A stretch of DNA of 64,000 bases, taken from contig JADJVV010000001.1 in NCBI GenBank assembly GCA_016710435.1, forward strand, positions 1,944,501-2,008,500. Direction: 5' to 3'. A model generated the notes under the pieces. That model was not told where the DNA came from. It was given only the letters and a program-made list of their open reading frames with translations, and ran no database searches. Shown here in pieces: positions 42,111 through 51,531 of this stretch (position 1 is its first letter; each line of letters begins with the position of its first letter). The DNA comes from Hyphomicrobiales bacterium. Its GTDB lineage: Bacteria; Pseudomonadota; Alphaproteobacteria; Rhizobiales; Aestuariivirgaceae. The position numbers and the translations under genes are program-made.

Positions 42111-44849
42111 ATGTTCGGACTGAAAAAGCTGGCACAGGCCGTGTTTGGCACGACCAACGACCGGAAGGTCCAGGCCTATGCAAAGCGGGTTCCCGCCATC
42201 AACGCCATGGAAGCGGAGTTTGCCCAGCTTTCGGATGCGGAACTGAAAGGCCTGACCGGGAAATTCCGTGCCGAACTCGCTGGCGGCAAGTCCCTCGACG
42301 ACCTCATGACCCCCGCCTTCGCCGCCGTCCGCGAAGCCTCCAAGCGCACCCTCGGGCTCCGCCATTTCGACGTCCAGATGATCGGCGGCATGGTGCTGCA
42401 TGAAGGCAAGATCGCCGAAATGAAGACGGGCGAAGGCAAGACGCTTGTCGCCACGCTCCCGGTCTATCTGAATGCGCTCGCGGGCAAGGGTGTCCATGTC
42501 GTCACCGTGAACGATTACCTCGCCAAGCGCGACTCCGCCTGGATGGGCCAGGTCTATGCCGCTCTCGGACTGACCACGGGCGTGATCGTGCACGGACTGG
42601 ACGACCGCGAACGTCACGCCGCCTATGCCTGCGACGTCACTTACGGTACCAACAACGAACTGGGCTTCGACTATCTCCGCGACAACATGAAGTACCATCT
42701 CGAAGAGATGGTCCAGCGCGGCCATTCCTATGCCATCGTCGACGAAGTGGACTCGATCCTCGTCGATGAAGCGCGCACGCCGCTCATCATTTCCGGACCC
42801 GTCGACGACAAGTCCGACCTGTACAACGCCCTCGACCGCTTCATTCCGGAATTGACGGCGGAAGATTACGAGCTGGACGAAAAGCAGCGCTCCATCTCGC
42901 TGACCGAAGCAGGCAACGAACACCTTGAGCGCATTCTGTCCGCCGCCGGCATGCTGAAGGGGGAGAACCTCTACGACGCTGCCAACGTGACGATCGTCCA
43001 TCACATGCAGCAGGCGCTCCGCGCCCACAAGCTGTTCCAGAAGGACAAGGACTACATCGTCAAGGATGGTCAGGTCATCATCATCGACGAATTCACCGGC
43101 CGCATGATGCAGGGCCGCCGCTATTCGGAAGGCTTGCACCAGGCGCTGGAAGCCAAGGAACACGTGGCCGTGCAGCCGGAAAACGTGACGCTCGCCTCGA
43201 TCACCTTCCAGAACTACTTCCGCCTCTATGGCAAGCTCTCGGGCATGACCGGCACGGCCGCGACGGAAGCCGAAGAATTCATGGACATCTACAATCTCGA
43301 TGTGGTGGAAATTCCCACCAACGTCGACGTGGCGCGTCTCGACGAAGACGATGAGGTCTATCGCACCGCCAAGGAAAAATACGAGGCCATCGCCGCCACC
43401 ATTCGGGAGGCACGCGAACGCGGCCAGCCCGTGCTGGTGGGCACAACCTCTATCGAGAAGTCGGAAGTGCTCTCCGGCCTCCTGAAGGCGCAAGGCTTCG
43501 ACCACAACGTGCTGAACGCCCGTTACCACGAGCAGGAAGCCAGCATCATTGCCCAGGCCGGCGCCCCGGGGGCCGTCACCATCGCCACCAACATGGCGGG
43601 CCGCGGCACCGACATCAAGCTGGGCGGCAACCTCGACATGCGGATTGCCACCGAACTTGAGGGAATTCAGCCGGGTGCGCAGCGCGATGCCGCCATCGCC
43701 CGCATCAAGGACGAGATCGAAGTCAACAAGCAGAAGGTCATCGCCGCCGGTGGCCTCTTCGTCATCGGCACCGAGCGCCATGAAAGCCGCCGCATCGACA
43801 ACCAGCTGCGTGGCCGTTCCGGCCGCCAGGGCGACCCCGGCCGTTCGCGCTTCTACCTGTCGCTGGAAGATGACCTGATGCGCATCTTCGGCTCCGACCG
43901 TCTCGACGGCATGCTGACCAAGCTCGGCCTCAAGGATGGTGAGGCCATCATCCATCCGTGGATCAACAAGGCCCTGGAGAAGGCCCAGCAGAAGGTCGAA
44001 GCCCGCAACTTCGACATTCGCAAGAACATCCTCAAATACGACAACGTGATGAACGACCAGCGCAAGGTCATCTTCGAGCAGCGCATCGGCCTGATGCGCG
44101 GCGAGGAGATCGCCGAGACGATCGACGACATGCGCCAGGACGTCGTGAACGAAGCCATCGCCCGCCACATCCCCGAGAACGCCTACGCCGAGCAGTGGGA
44201 TGCGCCGGGCCTGCGCGAAGACTTGCGCCAGCACGTCGCCATCGACTTCCCCGTCGAGGACTGGGTGAAGGAAGAAGGCATCGCCGACGAGGAAATCAAG
44301 GAACGCGTGCTGACCGCTGCCAACGACTACTACGGCCAGAAGCGCGAGAAGTACGGCAAGTCCATCATGGACCAGGTGGAAAAGGCGGTTCTGCTGCAGA
44401 CGCTTGATCGTCTGTGGCGCGACCACATCGTCACCGTCGATTACCTGCGCCAGGTCATCCACCTGCGCGGCTATGGCCAGCGTGACCCGCTGAACGAATA
44501 CAAGACCGAAGCTTTCAACCTGTTTTCGGCCTTGCTCTCGCAGCTGAAGCAGATGGTGACGGGCCAGATGATGCGGATCGAGGTGCAGACCCGTGCCGCC
44601 GGTGAAGATGACATGCTGCCGGACGAGGACGAACTGCCCGACATGGCCGCCCATCACATGGACCTCACCTCTGGCGAGGACGACGTGGGCGAGGGCGCAG
44701 GCCTGGCGCTGGCCTCGCCACCGCCCCGCAACGCCGAACGCAAGCGCGACCCCAAGAAACCCGAAACCTGGGGCGACGTCGCCCGCAACGACCCATGCCC
44801 CTGCGGCTCCGGCAAACGCTACAAGCACTGCCACGGCGCGTTTGTTTAG
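42111..44849 (+). CDS. secA: Preprotein translocase ATPase SecA
   Basis: This 912-residue protein contains the opening FGLKKLAQAVFGTTNDRK, Walker A MKTGEGKT (about 103-110), DEVDSILVDEARTPLIIS (DEAD-like box), NMAGRGTDIKLGGN and QLRGRSGRQGDPG of the helicase core, and the C-terminal zinc-binding NDPCPCGSGKRYKHCHG that binds SecB and lipids. It powers post-translational Sec export. It is convergent with the PAP2 gene, 3 bases apart. Confidence 0.98.
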   Translation: MFGLKKLAQAVFGTTNDRKVQAYAKRVPAINAMEAEFAQLSDAELKGLTGKFRAELAGGKSLDDLMTPAFAAVREASKRTLGLRHFDVQMIGGMVLHEGKIAEMKTGEGKTLVATLPVYLNALAGKGVHVVTVNDYLAKRDSAWMGQVYAALGLTTGVIVHGLDDRERHAAYACDVTYGTNNELGFDYLRDNMKYHLEEMVQRGHSYAIVDEVDSILVDEARTPLIISGPVDDKSDLYNALDRFIPELTAEDYELDEKQRSISLTEAGNEHLERILSAAGMLKGENLYDAANVTIVHHMQQALRAHKLFQKDKDYIVKDGQVIIIDEFTGRMMQGRRYSEGLHQALEAKEHVAVQPENVTLASITFQNYFRLYGKLSGMTGTAATEAEEFMDIYNLDVVEIPTNVDVARLDEDDEVYRTAKEKYEAIAATIREARERGQPVLVGTTSIEKSEVLSGLLKAQGFDHNVLNARYHEQEASIIAQAGAPGAVTIATNMAGRGTDIKLGGNLDMRIATELEGIQPGAQRDAAIARIKDEIEVNKQKVIAAGGLFVIGTERHESRRIDNQLRGRSGRQGDPGRSRFYLSLEDDLMRIFGSDRLDGMLTKLGLKDGEAIIHPWINKALEKAQQKVEARNFDIRKNILKYDNVMNDQRKVIFEQRIGLMRGEEIAETIDDMRQDVVNEAIARHIPENAYAEQWDAPGLREDLRQHVAIDFPVEDWVKEEGIADEEIKERVLTAANDYYGQKREKYGKSIMDQVEKAVLLQTLDRLWRDHIVTVDYLRQVIHLRGYGQRDPLNEYKTEAFNLFSALLSQLKQMVTGQMMRIEVQTRAAGEDDMLPDEDELPDMAAHHMDLTSGEDDVGEGAGLALASPPPRNAERKRDPKKPETWGDVARNDPCPCGSGKRYKHCHGAFV

Positions 44850-44852
44850 GCG

Positions 44853-45941
44853 TCAGCCGGCGCGAAGCTCCGGCCTTGCCCAATCGATGAGGCGGCCTGC
44901 CAGTTTCCAGCCGGCGATGGCGATCAGCGCTCCGGCGTAACCGTCGATGGCGTAATGCCAGGCGAGGTGCACCGAGCCCAGGAAGATCATCGCCGCAAAG
45001 GCGGAGAGCATGAGGCCGAGCCAGCGCTTGCCCGAGGCAAAGCCGAGCACCGCAAAGAGCACCGACGTGCCCACGTGCATCGATGGCATGGCGGAGATAC
45101 CGTTCACCAGTCCGGTGCCCGTCTCATAGGTCTTCCACAACTCGTTCATCACATTGAGTGACCAGATGGGATAGGTCTGGTTGGCGGTCGCAAGCCAGGC
45201 CATCGCCAGTGTGTAAGGATCTGCACCGGGCAGGAGCCGGCCATAGAAGCAGGGGCCGACGGACGAGAAGACCGTTCCCAGAACGCAGGTGCCCAGAAAC
45301 CACGTCAATGTGAAGCCGAGCAGGAAATGCAGGCGAAGCCGCGAGTCCTGTCCGCTGAAGCCCTGCCAGAACCACAGCGTGAACATGACGAAGAACCAGA
45401 TGTTGTAGTTCACGTTCAGGATGAAGGTGACAAGCGGTACGTTGAGGAACGCCAGCCATGTGTAAGGCTGCGCGCCGAAGTGAACAGCCTGATCCCACTG
45501 CGCGAAGGATCCGTCCCAGGAAAACGGGTGTGCGGCGGGAATGGCCTTCTTGATGAAGGTGTAGCCCACCATGTAGGCGCTCATGAACAGGAAGGCGTGC
45601 ACCGCGTTGCTCACGCGCATCGGCGCCAGATAGTCGTCACGGAGCTTGTGCCACAGGGCCAGTGTCACGCTGCCCGTGTTGCCGCTGCGGGCATGGCGGA
45701 TGATTTCGCCCACCAGTCCAAGCAGGATCATGACGCCCAGGATCAGCAGCACCGGACCCGTGAACAGCTTCACCATCTGGAAATCAAACGGAAGATCGAG
45801 CACCCACGCCTCGCCGAGGGCCGCCACCATGACGATCGCGGCGAAGCCATAGAGCAGGGCGTGGCGGCGGAAGCCGTGCAGCACGGCTTCGAGCACGGCC
45901 CAAGGCCGGGAGGGCGGCAGGACGAGGGTCTGGCTGGACAT
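44853..45941 (-). CDS. PAP2-superfamily membrane phosphatase/transferase
   Basis: This 362-residue protein has about eight membrane helices. The phosphatase motifs are SAMPSMHVGTS (motif 2 with His) and HLAWHYAIDGYAGA (motif 3 with catalytic His and Asp), the arrangement of inositolphosphotransferase (Aur1/Ipt1)-like PAP2 proteins. It would transfer or remove a phospho-group from a lipid in the inner membrane, possibly in undecaprenyl, lipid A or sphingolipid-like metabolism; the substrate is unknown. It is divergent from mbfA. Confidence 0.82.
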   Translation of the reverse strand: MSSQTLVLPPSRPWAVLEAVLHGFRRHALLYGFAAIVMVAALGEAWVLDLPFDFQMVKLFTGPVLLILGVMILLGLVGEIIRHARSGNTGSVTLALWHKLRDDYLAPMRVSNAVHAFLFMSAYMVGYTFIKKAIPAAHPFSWDGSFAQWDQAVHFGAQPYTWLAFLNVPLVTFILNVNYNIWFFVMFTLWFWQGFSGQDSRLRLHFLLGFTLTWFLGTCVLGTVFSSVGPCFYGRLLPGADPYTLAMAWLATANQTYPIWSLNVMNELWKTYETGTGLVNGISAMPSMHVGTSVLFAVLGFASGKRWLGLMLSAFAAMIFLGSVHLAWHYAIDGYAGALIAIAGWKLAGRLIDWARPELRAG

Positions 45942-46003
45942 GGCTCCTCCTATCCTGGATTGCCTTAAGGACGGGTTTCGCCGCGGAGTGAACTGGACAA
46001 GCG

Positions 46004-46018
46004 TTAGAATCGTTCTAG
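46004..46018 (+). promoter_or_regulatory. Irr-type iron-control element (ICE) in front of mbfA
   Basis: TTAGAATCGTTCTAG contains the perfect dyad TAGAA-TCG-TTCTA, matching the Irr box consensus TTAGAA-N3-TTCTAA at 14 of 15 positions or better. It lies 10 bases before the mbfA ATG, over the ribosome site. Irr represses mbfA under low iron in Bradyrhizobium and Agrobacterium, so iron-dependent expression is expected. Confidence 0.82.
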
Positions 46019-46027
46019 AAAGCAGCC

Positions 46028-46984
46028 ATGAAGAGTTTCTCGGACCTCACAGAACAGGAAATCCTCGCCCTCGCCATCTCCAGCGAGGACGACGACGCCC
46101 GCGCCTACATGGGCTTTGCAAACGCCTTGATGGACACCTACCCGGCCTCCGCCAAGGTCTTCATCGAGATGGCGGAAGAAGAGCACGACCACCGCCGCGC
46201 CCTGACCGATCTTTATCGCAAGAAGTTCGGCGAATTCATTCCCCTCATCCGGCGCAGCGACATCAACGGCTTCGTGCGTCACAAGCCGGCGTGGACGCTC
46301 TCCAAGCTGGGCATTGAAGCGATGCGCCAGCGGGCCGAAGTGGTCGAACTGGAGAACTACCGCTTTTACATGCAGGCCGCCGAGCAAAGCACCGATCCGC
46401 AGGTGCGCAAACTGCTGCAAACCCTGGCCGCCGCCGAAAAGGGTCACGAGTCGCTGGCGGGCAAACTCGGCCTCAAGCACGTGACGGAAGACGCCAAGAT
46501 CGACGAGAAGGAGGCCGAACGCCGCCTTTTCCTGTTGCAGGTGGTGCAGCCGGGCCTTGTGGGCCTGATGGATGGCTCGGTCTCCACCCTCGCTCCGCTC
46601 TTTGCAGCGGCCTTCGCCACGGGCAACACCTGGGAGACCTTTCTCGTCGGCACCGCCGCGTCACTGGGGGCGGGCATCTCCATGGGATTGGCCGAAGGCC
46701 TTTCGGATGATGGCAAGCTGACGGGCCGCGGCCACCCCCTGATCCGAGGCTTGGCGGCGGGCATCATGACGGCGGTGGGCGGCATGGGGCATGCGCTGCC
46801 TTACCTCATTCCGGATTTCACCATCGCCACCTGGCTCTCCGTCGCCGTGGTGTTCTGCGAACTCTGGGCCATCTCGTGGATCCGCTACAAGTACATGGAC
46901 ACGCCCTTCCTCAAGGCCGCCTTCCAGATCGCCGTCGGCGGCTTCCTGGTGTTTCTGACAGGGATCCTCATCGGCAGCGCGTAG
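46028..46984 (+). CDS. mbfA: Membrane-bound ferritin, iron exporter MbfA
   Basis: This 318-residue protein has two domains: a cytoplasmic erythrin/ferritin-like four-helix domain (1 to about 150; iron ligands in ARAYMGFANALMDTYP, EMAEEEHDHRRAL and AAEKGHESLAGKLGL) and a VIT1/CCC1-like membrane domain (about 165-318; PGLVGLMDGSVSTLAPLFAAAFA, GAGISMGLAEGLSDDG). It exports excess iron and protects against peroxide stress. The gene stands alone behind an Irr box and ends at a UUCG-loop hairpin. Confidence 0.95.
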   Translation: MKSFSDLTEQEILALAISSEDDDARAYMGFANALMDTYPASAKVFIEMAEEEHDHRRALTDLYRKKFGEFIPLIRRSDINGFVRHKPAWTLSKLGIEAMRQRAEVVELENYRFYMQAAEQSTDPQVRKLLQTLAAAEKGHESLAGKLGLKHVTEDAKIDEKEAERRLFLLQVVQPGLVGLMDGSVSTLAPLFAAAFATGNTWETFLVGTAASLGAGISMGLAEGLSDDGKLTGRGHPLIRGLAAGIMTAVGGMGHALPYLIPDFTIATWLSVAVVFCELWAISWIRYKYMDTPFLKAAFQIAVGGFLVFLTGILIGSA

Positions 46985-46991
46985 CCACGTT

Positions 46992-47018
46992 CACTCTCCA
47001 TGCTTCGGCTGGAGAGTG
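46992..47018. terminator. Bidirectional hairpin after mbfA
   Basis: CACTCTCCA and TGGAGAGTG form a perfect 9-bp stem. The loop can fold further as GC-UUCG-GC with one bulge, giving the very stable C(UUCG)G tetraloop. It lies between convergent genes. Confidence 0.75.
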
Positions 47019-47034
47019 GAGTGTGATGCCGCCC

Positions 47035-50001
47035 TCAGTCGCCGTAGAACGGACCTTCAAGTCCGAGCGCGCGCATCTTCGTCTGCAAGGCGTTCGAGGC
47101 TTTCAGCAGGGCCGCGCCGTGACGTTCCATCTGCAGCTTCGTCATGTCGGCCTGCGACGTTGAATCGAGACCAGCGAGAATGGCGGCCACTTCCTCCGCG
47201 AGGCCACGGACATCGGCCAGCGCCCGCTTGTTCGCCACCGCCGCCGCAAGGTCGTTGCGGGTGACGCGGCCCACGCCGCTCACCGTCGACGGACCGGCAT
47301 TGACGAAGCCTTCCGGCAGGTCGCCCTTCAGGTTGCGCACGCGCTTGAACTGAATGACGTCGATGATCTGGTCAACAGCCTGCTTGGCCCCTTCGACACG
47401 TGAGACGTGCTCGGTATCGGCGGCCGCATGTGGCAGCAGTTCGATGCGGCCCTTGTACTTTTTCGCCAGCGGCAAGTAGGGGACGAGCGGTCCCGACAGC
47501 TTGGCACCCGACTTGAAGAGATCGGCATCGATGGCGGCGTAGCGCACCTGTCCGCTCTTCATCGCCTTGTCGAGCGCCTTCACGTCAACGCATTCGCCGC
47601 GATCATAGTTGAGCAGGATGGCGTTCCTGTTGAGCTTGCCGAGGATTGCCGCACTGATGACGCCGGCGTTGGCGAAGGTCTTCGTCTTCGCATCCAGGGG
47701 CCCAAGGCCCGTGTGGACGCTGATGACGTCGGCGCCGGTCGCCGCATCTTCCGCCGTCGGCGCGAAGGTGAAGCCTTCCGACTCGATCCAAACCTTGTGG
47801 CGCGGGCGCGCGTGAACCTTCACATGCATTCCGAAAATTGCTGCAAGATGAGCCACTTCGCGGCCAATGTTGCCATAGCCGATGATCGCCATGGTCTTGC
47901 CTTCCAGCTTCTCCGTCGGGAAGTCCTTCAGGTCCTTGCCGGTGTCGAACTTGCCCGCGGCAGAGCGCTTGTGCAGCGTCTCCACGTCGAGATCGGGCAT
48001 CACCTTGAGCAGCGCCTTCATGGTCATCTGCGCCGTGGCGCGGCTGTTGAAGCTCGGGGTGTTCATGAGCGGTGCCACACCGCCCGCGCCATTGCCGCCA
48101 CCCCACGAGCCGCACGCCATGTTGCCGGTGCCGGCGCCGATGCGCACGCCACCCAGCGGGAACTGTGCATCTTTCGGCAGGAAGGTTGCCGCGGCAATCA
48201 CCGCGTCATACTGGCCCTTGTTGGTGAGCGGCAGGATTTCTGCTTCGGTCGAAAGGTCTGGCATGTAGAAGAAGTGAATGCCCGGCGCATAGGCCTTCCT
48301 GGCCGACTGCGGACCGAGGTGGAAATTGCCGCCGCGGCTTTCAATGTGGGCTTTCACATCAGCCGGATCGGGCTTGCCCTTCCTGTCGAAGCGCAGTCCG
48401 ATGAGATCGGCGATCAGCACCTTGTAGGCGCGCCTGGGGTCATCGACGCGGGGAAGTGCCGCCTGCTTCTTCGGCGCGGGAATGCGGTGGCCCAGCTTTT
48501 CCATTTCTTCTTCGAGCACCAGAGCCTTGGCGCGCAGATAGGCATAGGCCAGGTTTTCGGCGAGGGCCGTGATGTCGGATGCCTCGCGAATGCCGCCGAT
48601 CCAGGCGCGATAATCACCGGGCGTGCCGGGGAAGGCGTTGACATAGCGGGCGACGTCGAGACCCGCTTCGCGCGTGCCATTGGGATGGGTGAGGCCTTCA
48701 ACGCCGAGCAGCTGCTTCGAGCGCGCGATGATGCGGGCGTGAATGCCGGCATCGCTGATGTCCGCATCATTGACGCGGAGCAGCGTCACGGCAGCGCCGC
48801 GGCGCTCGGCCTCGGTCACGCCCAGCTGCAGCAGCGACTGTCCGGCAATCCAGCTGTTAAGCGCCGCGCGGTTGGCAACCGAGCGCGCATTCATGGTTGC
48901 GACGGGACCGATCATCTTGGCCACGCGCTGCAGGCCGAAAGTTGTCTCGGCGAAGGCGAGCGTCGAGAAGGTGTTGATGACGCCACCCAGCATCTTGTCG
49001 CCAACGGGGTCGTAGAACGGACCGATGTTGACGCTGCGCTCGCCCGAGAGGGGCTTCTTCTGGTCCAGCGGTGTGGCAAGTTTGAGCTGGCGGGGAATGG
49101 CCGCGAGCGGCGCCTTGGCATTCCGCTCCACCAGGGCCAGCGCCTGCGGTGTGAAGGAAATGACGAAATAGCCGGAGATGCCGCCGATTGCCTTCTGGAA
49201 CGGCATGAAGAAGCAGCACTTCTCCGTCACCTGCTTCACCAGGTCATCGCCCCACGGCATCGAACCGAGAAGCGACGTTGCGTCGAGCATGGCGTGGTGT
49301 TCGCCCGGATTGCTGTCGATCCAGGCGAGGAGGTTCTGGATTTCGGCCTTGGTATAGGTGGTGGCCCCCGTCGTTTCGTGACCGACGCCGAAGACGAGCT
49401 TCACGCCCTTGCCCTGCAACACCGAGGGAGACGGGATGCTGCCTTCGTTCTCGGCGAAATGCAGGCGCGCTTCATCGCCACCCTTGGAGAGGCGCATCAG
49501 TTCAATGATCTGGGCGCCCCAGGACTGGCGGAAGAACCCGCCCGCGCTGGCGGCTTCGCTCTCGGGGCGCGGTGTGTCGATGTAGATTTGCTGCGCGGTA
49601 TCGCCGCCGATCAGGTGCAGCGCCGCCACGGTGAAGCCCGAATGACCGCCGCCCAGGCCCACCGCCATGCGGTTCGACTTCGGGAAACCGAAGTAGGTGT
49701 GAATCTCCCGCATCATGTCGAGGATGAACTTGTCGGCGGGATAGCCGCGATGCATGGAGCGGCTGATTTCTGCCACCGTGAAGGGGCCGATGTCCTTGCC
49801 GGTGTCGTCGAGCTTGCGATAGTTCTGTTCCAGCCAGCGCTCGAACGCGAAGCGGTTGCGCCGTGCCTCGGTCTCGTCTGCCGCCGCATCGGTGATGGGG
49901 CCGACGCCGAAGAAGGGGTTGCTCGTCCGCGCCGGCGGGCCGCCCGCCGTGGCGGCGAGGGTCGCGGCGTGTTGCTGCTTCAGGCTGTCGAGATTGGACA
50001 T
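47035..50001 (-). CDS. Fusion of a SerC-like aminotransferase and a SerA-like 2-hydroxyacid dehydrogenase
   Basis: This 988-residue protein has two enzyme halves. Residues 1 to about 430 form a fold-type I PLP aminotransferase: PPARTSNPFFGVGPI, LGGGHSGFTV, MLDATSLLGSMPW, and the Schiff-base lysine K270 in FMPFQKAIGGISGYF, close to phosphoserine aminotransferase. Residues about 525-905 form a D-isomer 2-hydroxyacid dehydrogenase: IIGYGNIGREVAH NAD loop (706-718), conserved Arg in NYDRGE (801) and His in LLPHAAADT (858). A helical tail follows. ATG 50001 has AGGAAA upstream. Consecutive serine-pathway steps on one chain are suggested, but the substrate is unproven. It follows a PuuB-like oxidase gene. 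Confidence 0.85.
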   Translation of the reverse strand: MSNLDSLKQQHAATLAATAGGPPARTSNPFFGVGPITDAAADETEARRNRFAFERWLEQNYRKLDDTGKDIGPFTVAEISRSMHRGYPADKFILDMMREIHTYFGFPKSNRMAVGLGGGHSGFTVAALHLIGGDTAQQIYIDTPRPESEAASAGGFFRQSWGAQIIELMRLSKGGDEARLHFAENEGSIPSPSVLQGKGVKLVFGVGHETTGATTYTKAEIQNLLAWIDSNPGEHHAMLDATSLLGSMPWGDDLVKQVTEKCCFFMPFQKAIGGISGYFVISFTPQALALVERNAKAPLAAIPRQLKLATPLDQKKPLSGERSVNIGPFYDPVGDKMLGGVINTFSTLAFAETTFGLQRVAKMIGPVATMNARSVANRAALNSWIAGQSLLQLGVTEAERRGAAVTLLRVNDADISDAGIHARIIARSKQLLGVEGLTHPNGTREAGLDVARYVNAFPGTPGDYRAWIGGIREASDITALAENLAYAYLRAKALVLEEEMEKLGHRIPAPKKQAALPRVDDPRRAYKVLIADLIGLRFDRKGKPDPADVKAHIESRGGNFHLGPQSARKAYAPGIHFFYMPDLSTEAEILPLTNKGQYDAVIAAATFLPKDAQFPLGGVRIGAGTGNMACGSWGGGNGAGGVAPLMNTPSFNSRATAQMTMKALLKVMPDLDVETLHKRSAAGKFDTGKDLKDFPTEKLEGKTMAIIGYGNIGREVAHLAAIFGMHVKVHARPRHKVWIESEGFTFAPTAEDAATGADVISVHTGLGPLDAKTKTFANAGVISAAILGKLNRNAILLNYDRGECVDVKALDKAMKSGQVRYAAIDADLFKSGAKLSGPLVPYLPLAKKYKGRIELLPHAAADTEHVSRVEGAKQAVDQIIDVIQFKRVRNLKGDLPEGFVNAGPSTVSGVGRVTRNDLAAAVANKRALADVRGLAEEVAAILAGLDSTSQADMTKLQMERHGAALLKASNALQTKMRALGLEGPFYGD

Positions 50002-50169
50002 GGGCGGTTTCCTGCACGGGTGAGGCGCTGTTGCGCGGCGGTCTTCTTGATGATCCTTCCTGCGCAGTCTTTCGGCGACGCACCCGCCCGCTGCCGCCAA
50101 CCCAGCATCATTTTCCGACATGACCCGAGATGACGGACGCACATCATTGCGCCGCCCGCGACGAAAGCC

Positions 50170-51447
50170 TCAGCTCAGCGCGTCCTTGATCCGGTAGTAC
50201 AGCATGGCTGCCGCAAGGAGCGGCGTGCGGATGGGACCGCCGGGGAAGGGGAGGTGGCGGAAGCGGGCAAGGAGGTCGAAGCGTTCCGCCGTGCCGCGGA
50301 TAGCCTCTGCCATCAGCTTTCCATACATTTGCGCCAGCGCCACGCCCTGACCGGAATAGCCGTGGGCATAGTAGGTGGTGGCCGACAACCGCCCGCAATC
50401 GGGAATGCGGTTGGAGGTGATGGCGATATAGCCACCCCAGGCATGGGCGATCTTCACATCCGCCAATTGCGGAAAGACCTTGAGCATGCGCGGCCGCATG
50501 TAGGCGCCGAGGTCGGAAGGTTCCAGCGTCGAATAGCTGGCGCGCCCGCCGAAGAGCAGGCGGTGGTCCGGCGTGCGGCGGAAATAGTCGACGATGAAAT
50601 TGCTGTCCGCCACCGCCTCGTTGTCCATGATGAGGCTCTTCGCCCGTGCCTCACCAAGCGGTTCAGTGGTGATGATGTAGCTGGTGACCGGCATCACCCG
50701 GCCCGAGAGGGCGGGGACCGTCTTGCCCAGATAGGCGTTGCCGCCAATCACCAAGAACTTCGCCGTCACCTTGCCCGCCGCCGTGCGGGCGAAGGGTGCA
50801 GAACCGGTATCGACCTCCAGCACGCGGGAATTTTCGTGAATGCGCACACCCGCCCTAACCGCCGCAGCAGCGAGGCCTGCGAGATAGTTCAGGGTATGGA
50901 AATGTCCTGCGCGCGGTTCGCGCATGGCGCCGTGATAGAGCGTCGAGCCCAGCTTGGCCTGCAGCGCCTGCTTGTCGAGAACCGTGCAGCCGGAATAGCC
51001 GAGCGCCGCATACTCCTCCGCCCATTCGCGCAGCATGTCCATCTGCGTTGGCTTGGGAATGCAATGCAGGTAGCCCCATGTCAGGTCACAGTCGATCTTG
51101 TGGCGCGCAATGCGTGACTCGATCAGCGCCTTGGCCTCTTCGGCGAGGGCGAAACATCTCTGCGCATCGGCCTTGCTGACCTGCGTTTCAAGGCGTGCCT
51201 GCCCCGGCGAGAAACCGGTGCAGATCTGGCCGCCGTTGCGGCCCGATGCGCCCGCACCGATGCGGCCCGCCTCCAGCACGATGACCGACAATCCTGCCTC
51301 CGCCAGTTCAAGCGCTGCCGAAAGTCCGGTGAAGCCGCCACCCACGACAACGGCATCGCAGGCAACGTCGCCCGCCAGTGCGGGATAGGCGTCGCTCAGC
51401 TTGGCCGTCGCCTGGTAGTAACTCTCGGCAATCAGGGATTGTCTCAT
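50170..51447 (-). CDS. FAD-dependent oxidoreductase, gamma-glutamylputrescine oxidase-like
   Basis: This 425-residue DAO-family flavoprotein has the FAD-binding VVVGGGFTGLSAALELAEAG (about 33-52), a GASGRNGGQICTGFSPGQ block typical of PuuB/OrdL, and YAHGYSGQGVALAQ near the C-terminus. PuuB oxidises gamma-glutamylated amines to the aldehyde with release of ammonia and peroxide. Its divergent neighbour is a PuuA-like synthetase, so the pair probably starts a gamma-glutamyl amine pathway. The dehydrogenase and hydrolase (PuuC, PuuD) are not here. The exact amine is unknown. Confidence 0.85.
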   Translation of the reverse strand: MRQSLIAESYYQATAKLSDAYPALAGDVACDAVVVGGGFTGLSAALELAEAGLSVIVLEAGRIGAGASGRNGGQICTGFSPGQARLETQVSKADAQRCFALAEEAKALIESRIARHKIDCDLTWGYLHCIPKPTQMDMLREWAEEYAALGYSGCTVLDKQALQAKLGSTLYHGAMREPRAGHFHTLNYLAGLAAAAVRAGVRIHENSRVLEVDTGSAPFARTAAGKVTAKFLVIGGNAYLGKTVPALSGRVMPVTSYIITTEPLGEARAKSLIMDNEAVADSNFIVDYFRRTPDHRLLFGGRASYSTLEPSDLGAYMRPRMLKVFPQLADVKIAHAWGGYIAITSNRIPDCGRLSATTYYAHGYSGQGVALAQMYGKLMAEAIRGTAERFDLLARFRHLPFPGGPIRTPLLAAAMLYYRIKDALS

Positions 51448-51531
51448 GCTTTCAACGCTCTAGGCTCCCCCTTCCGGAACGCGCGGAAAGCGGGCATTAT
51501 TGTCCGGAAATCAATAGCATAGCGAACAATC

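Noticed and set aside
41808..44834. 1008-codon minus-strand frame opposite secA
   Set aside because: Composition is His/Val/Asp-rich antisense of a GC-rich gene; SecA motifs on the plus strand are unambiguous.
47407..50133. 908-codon plus-strand frame opposite the aminotransferase-dehydrogenase fusion
   Set aside because: It is an antisense shadow: no ribosome site, no domain, while both halves of the minus-strand protein keep catalytic motifs.
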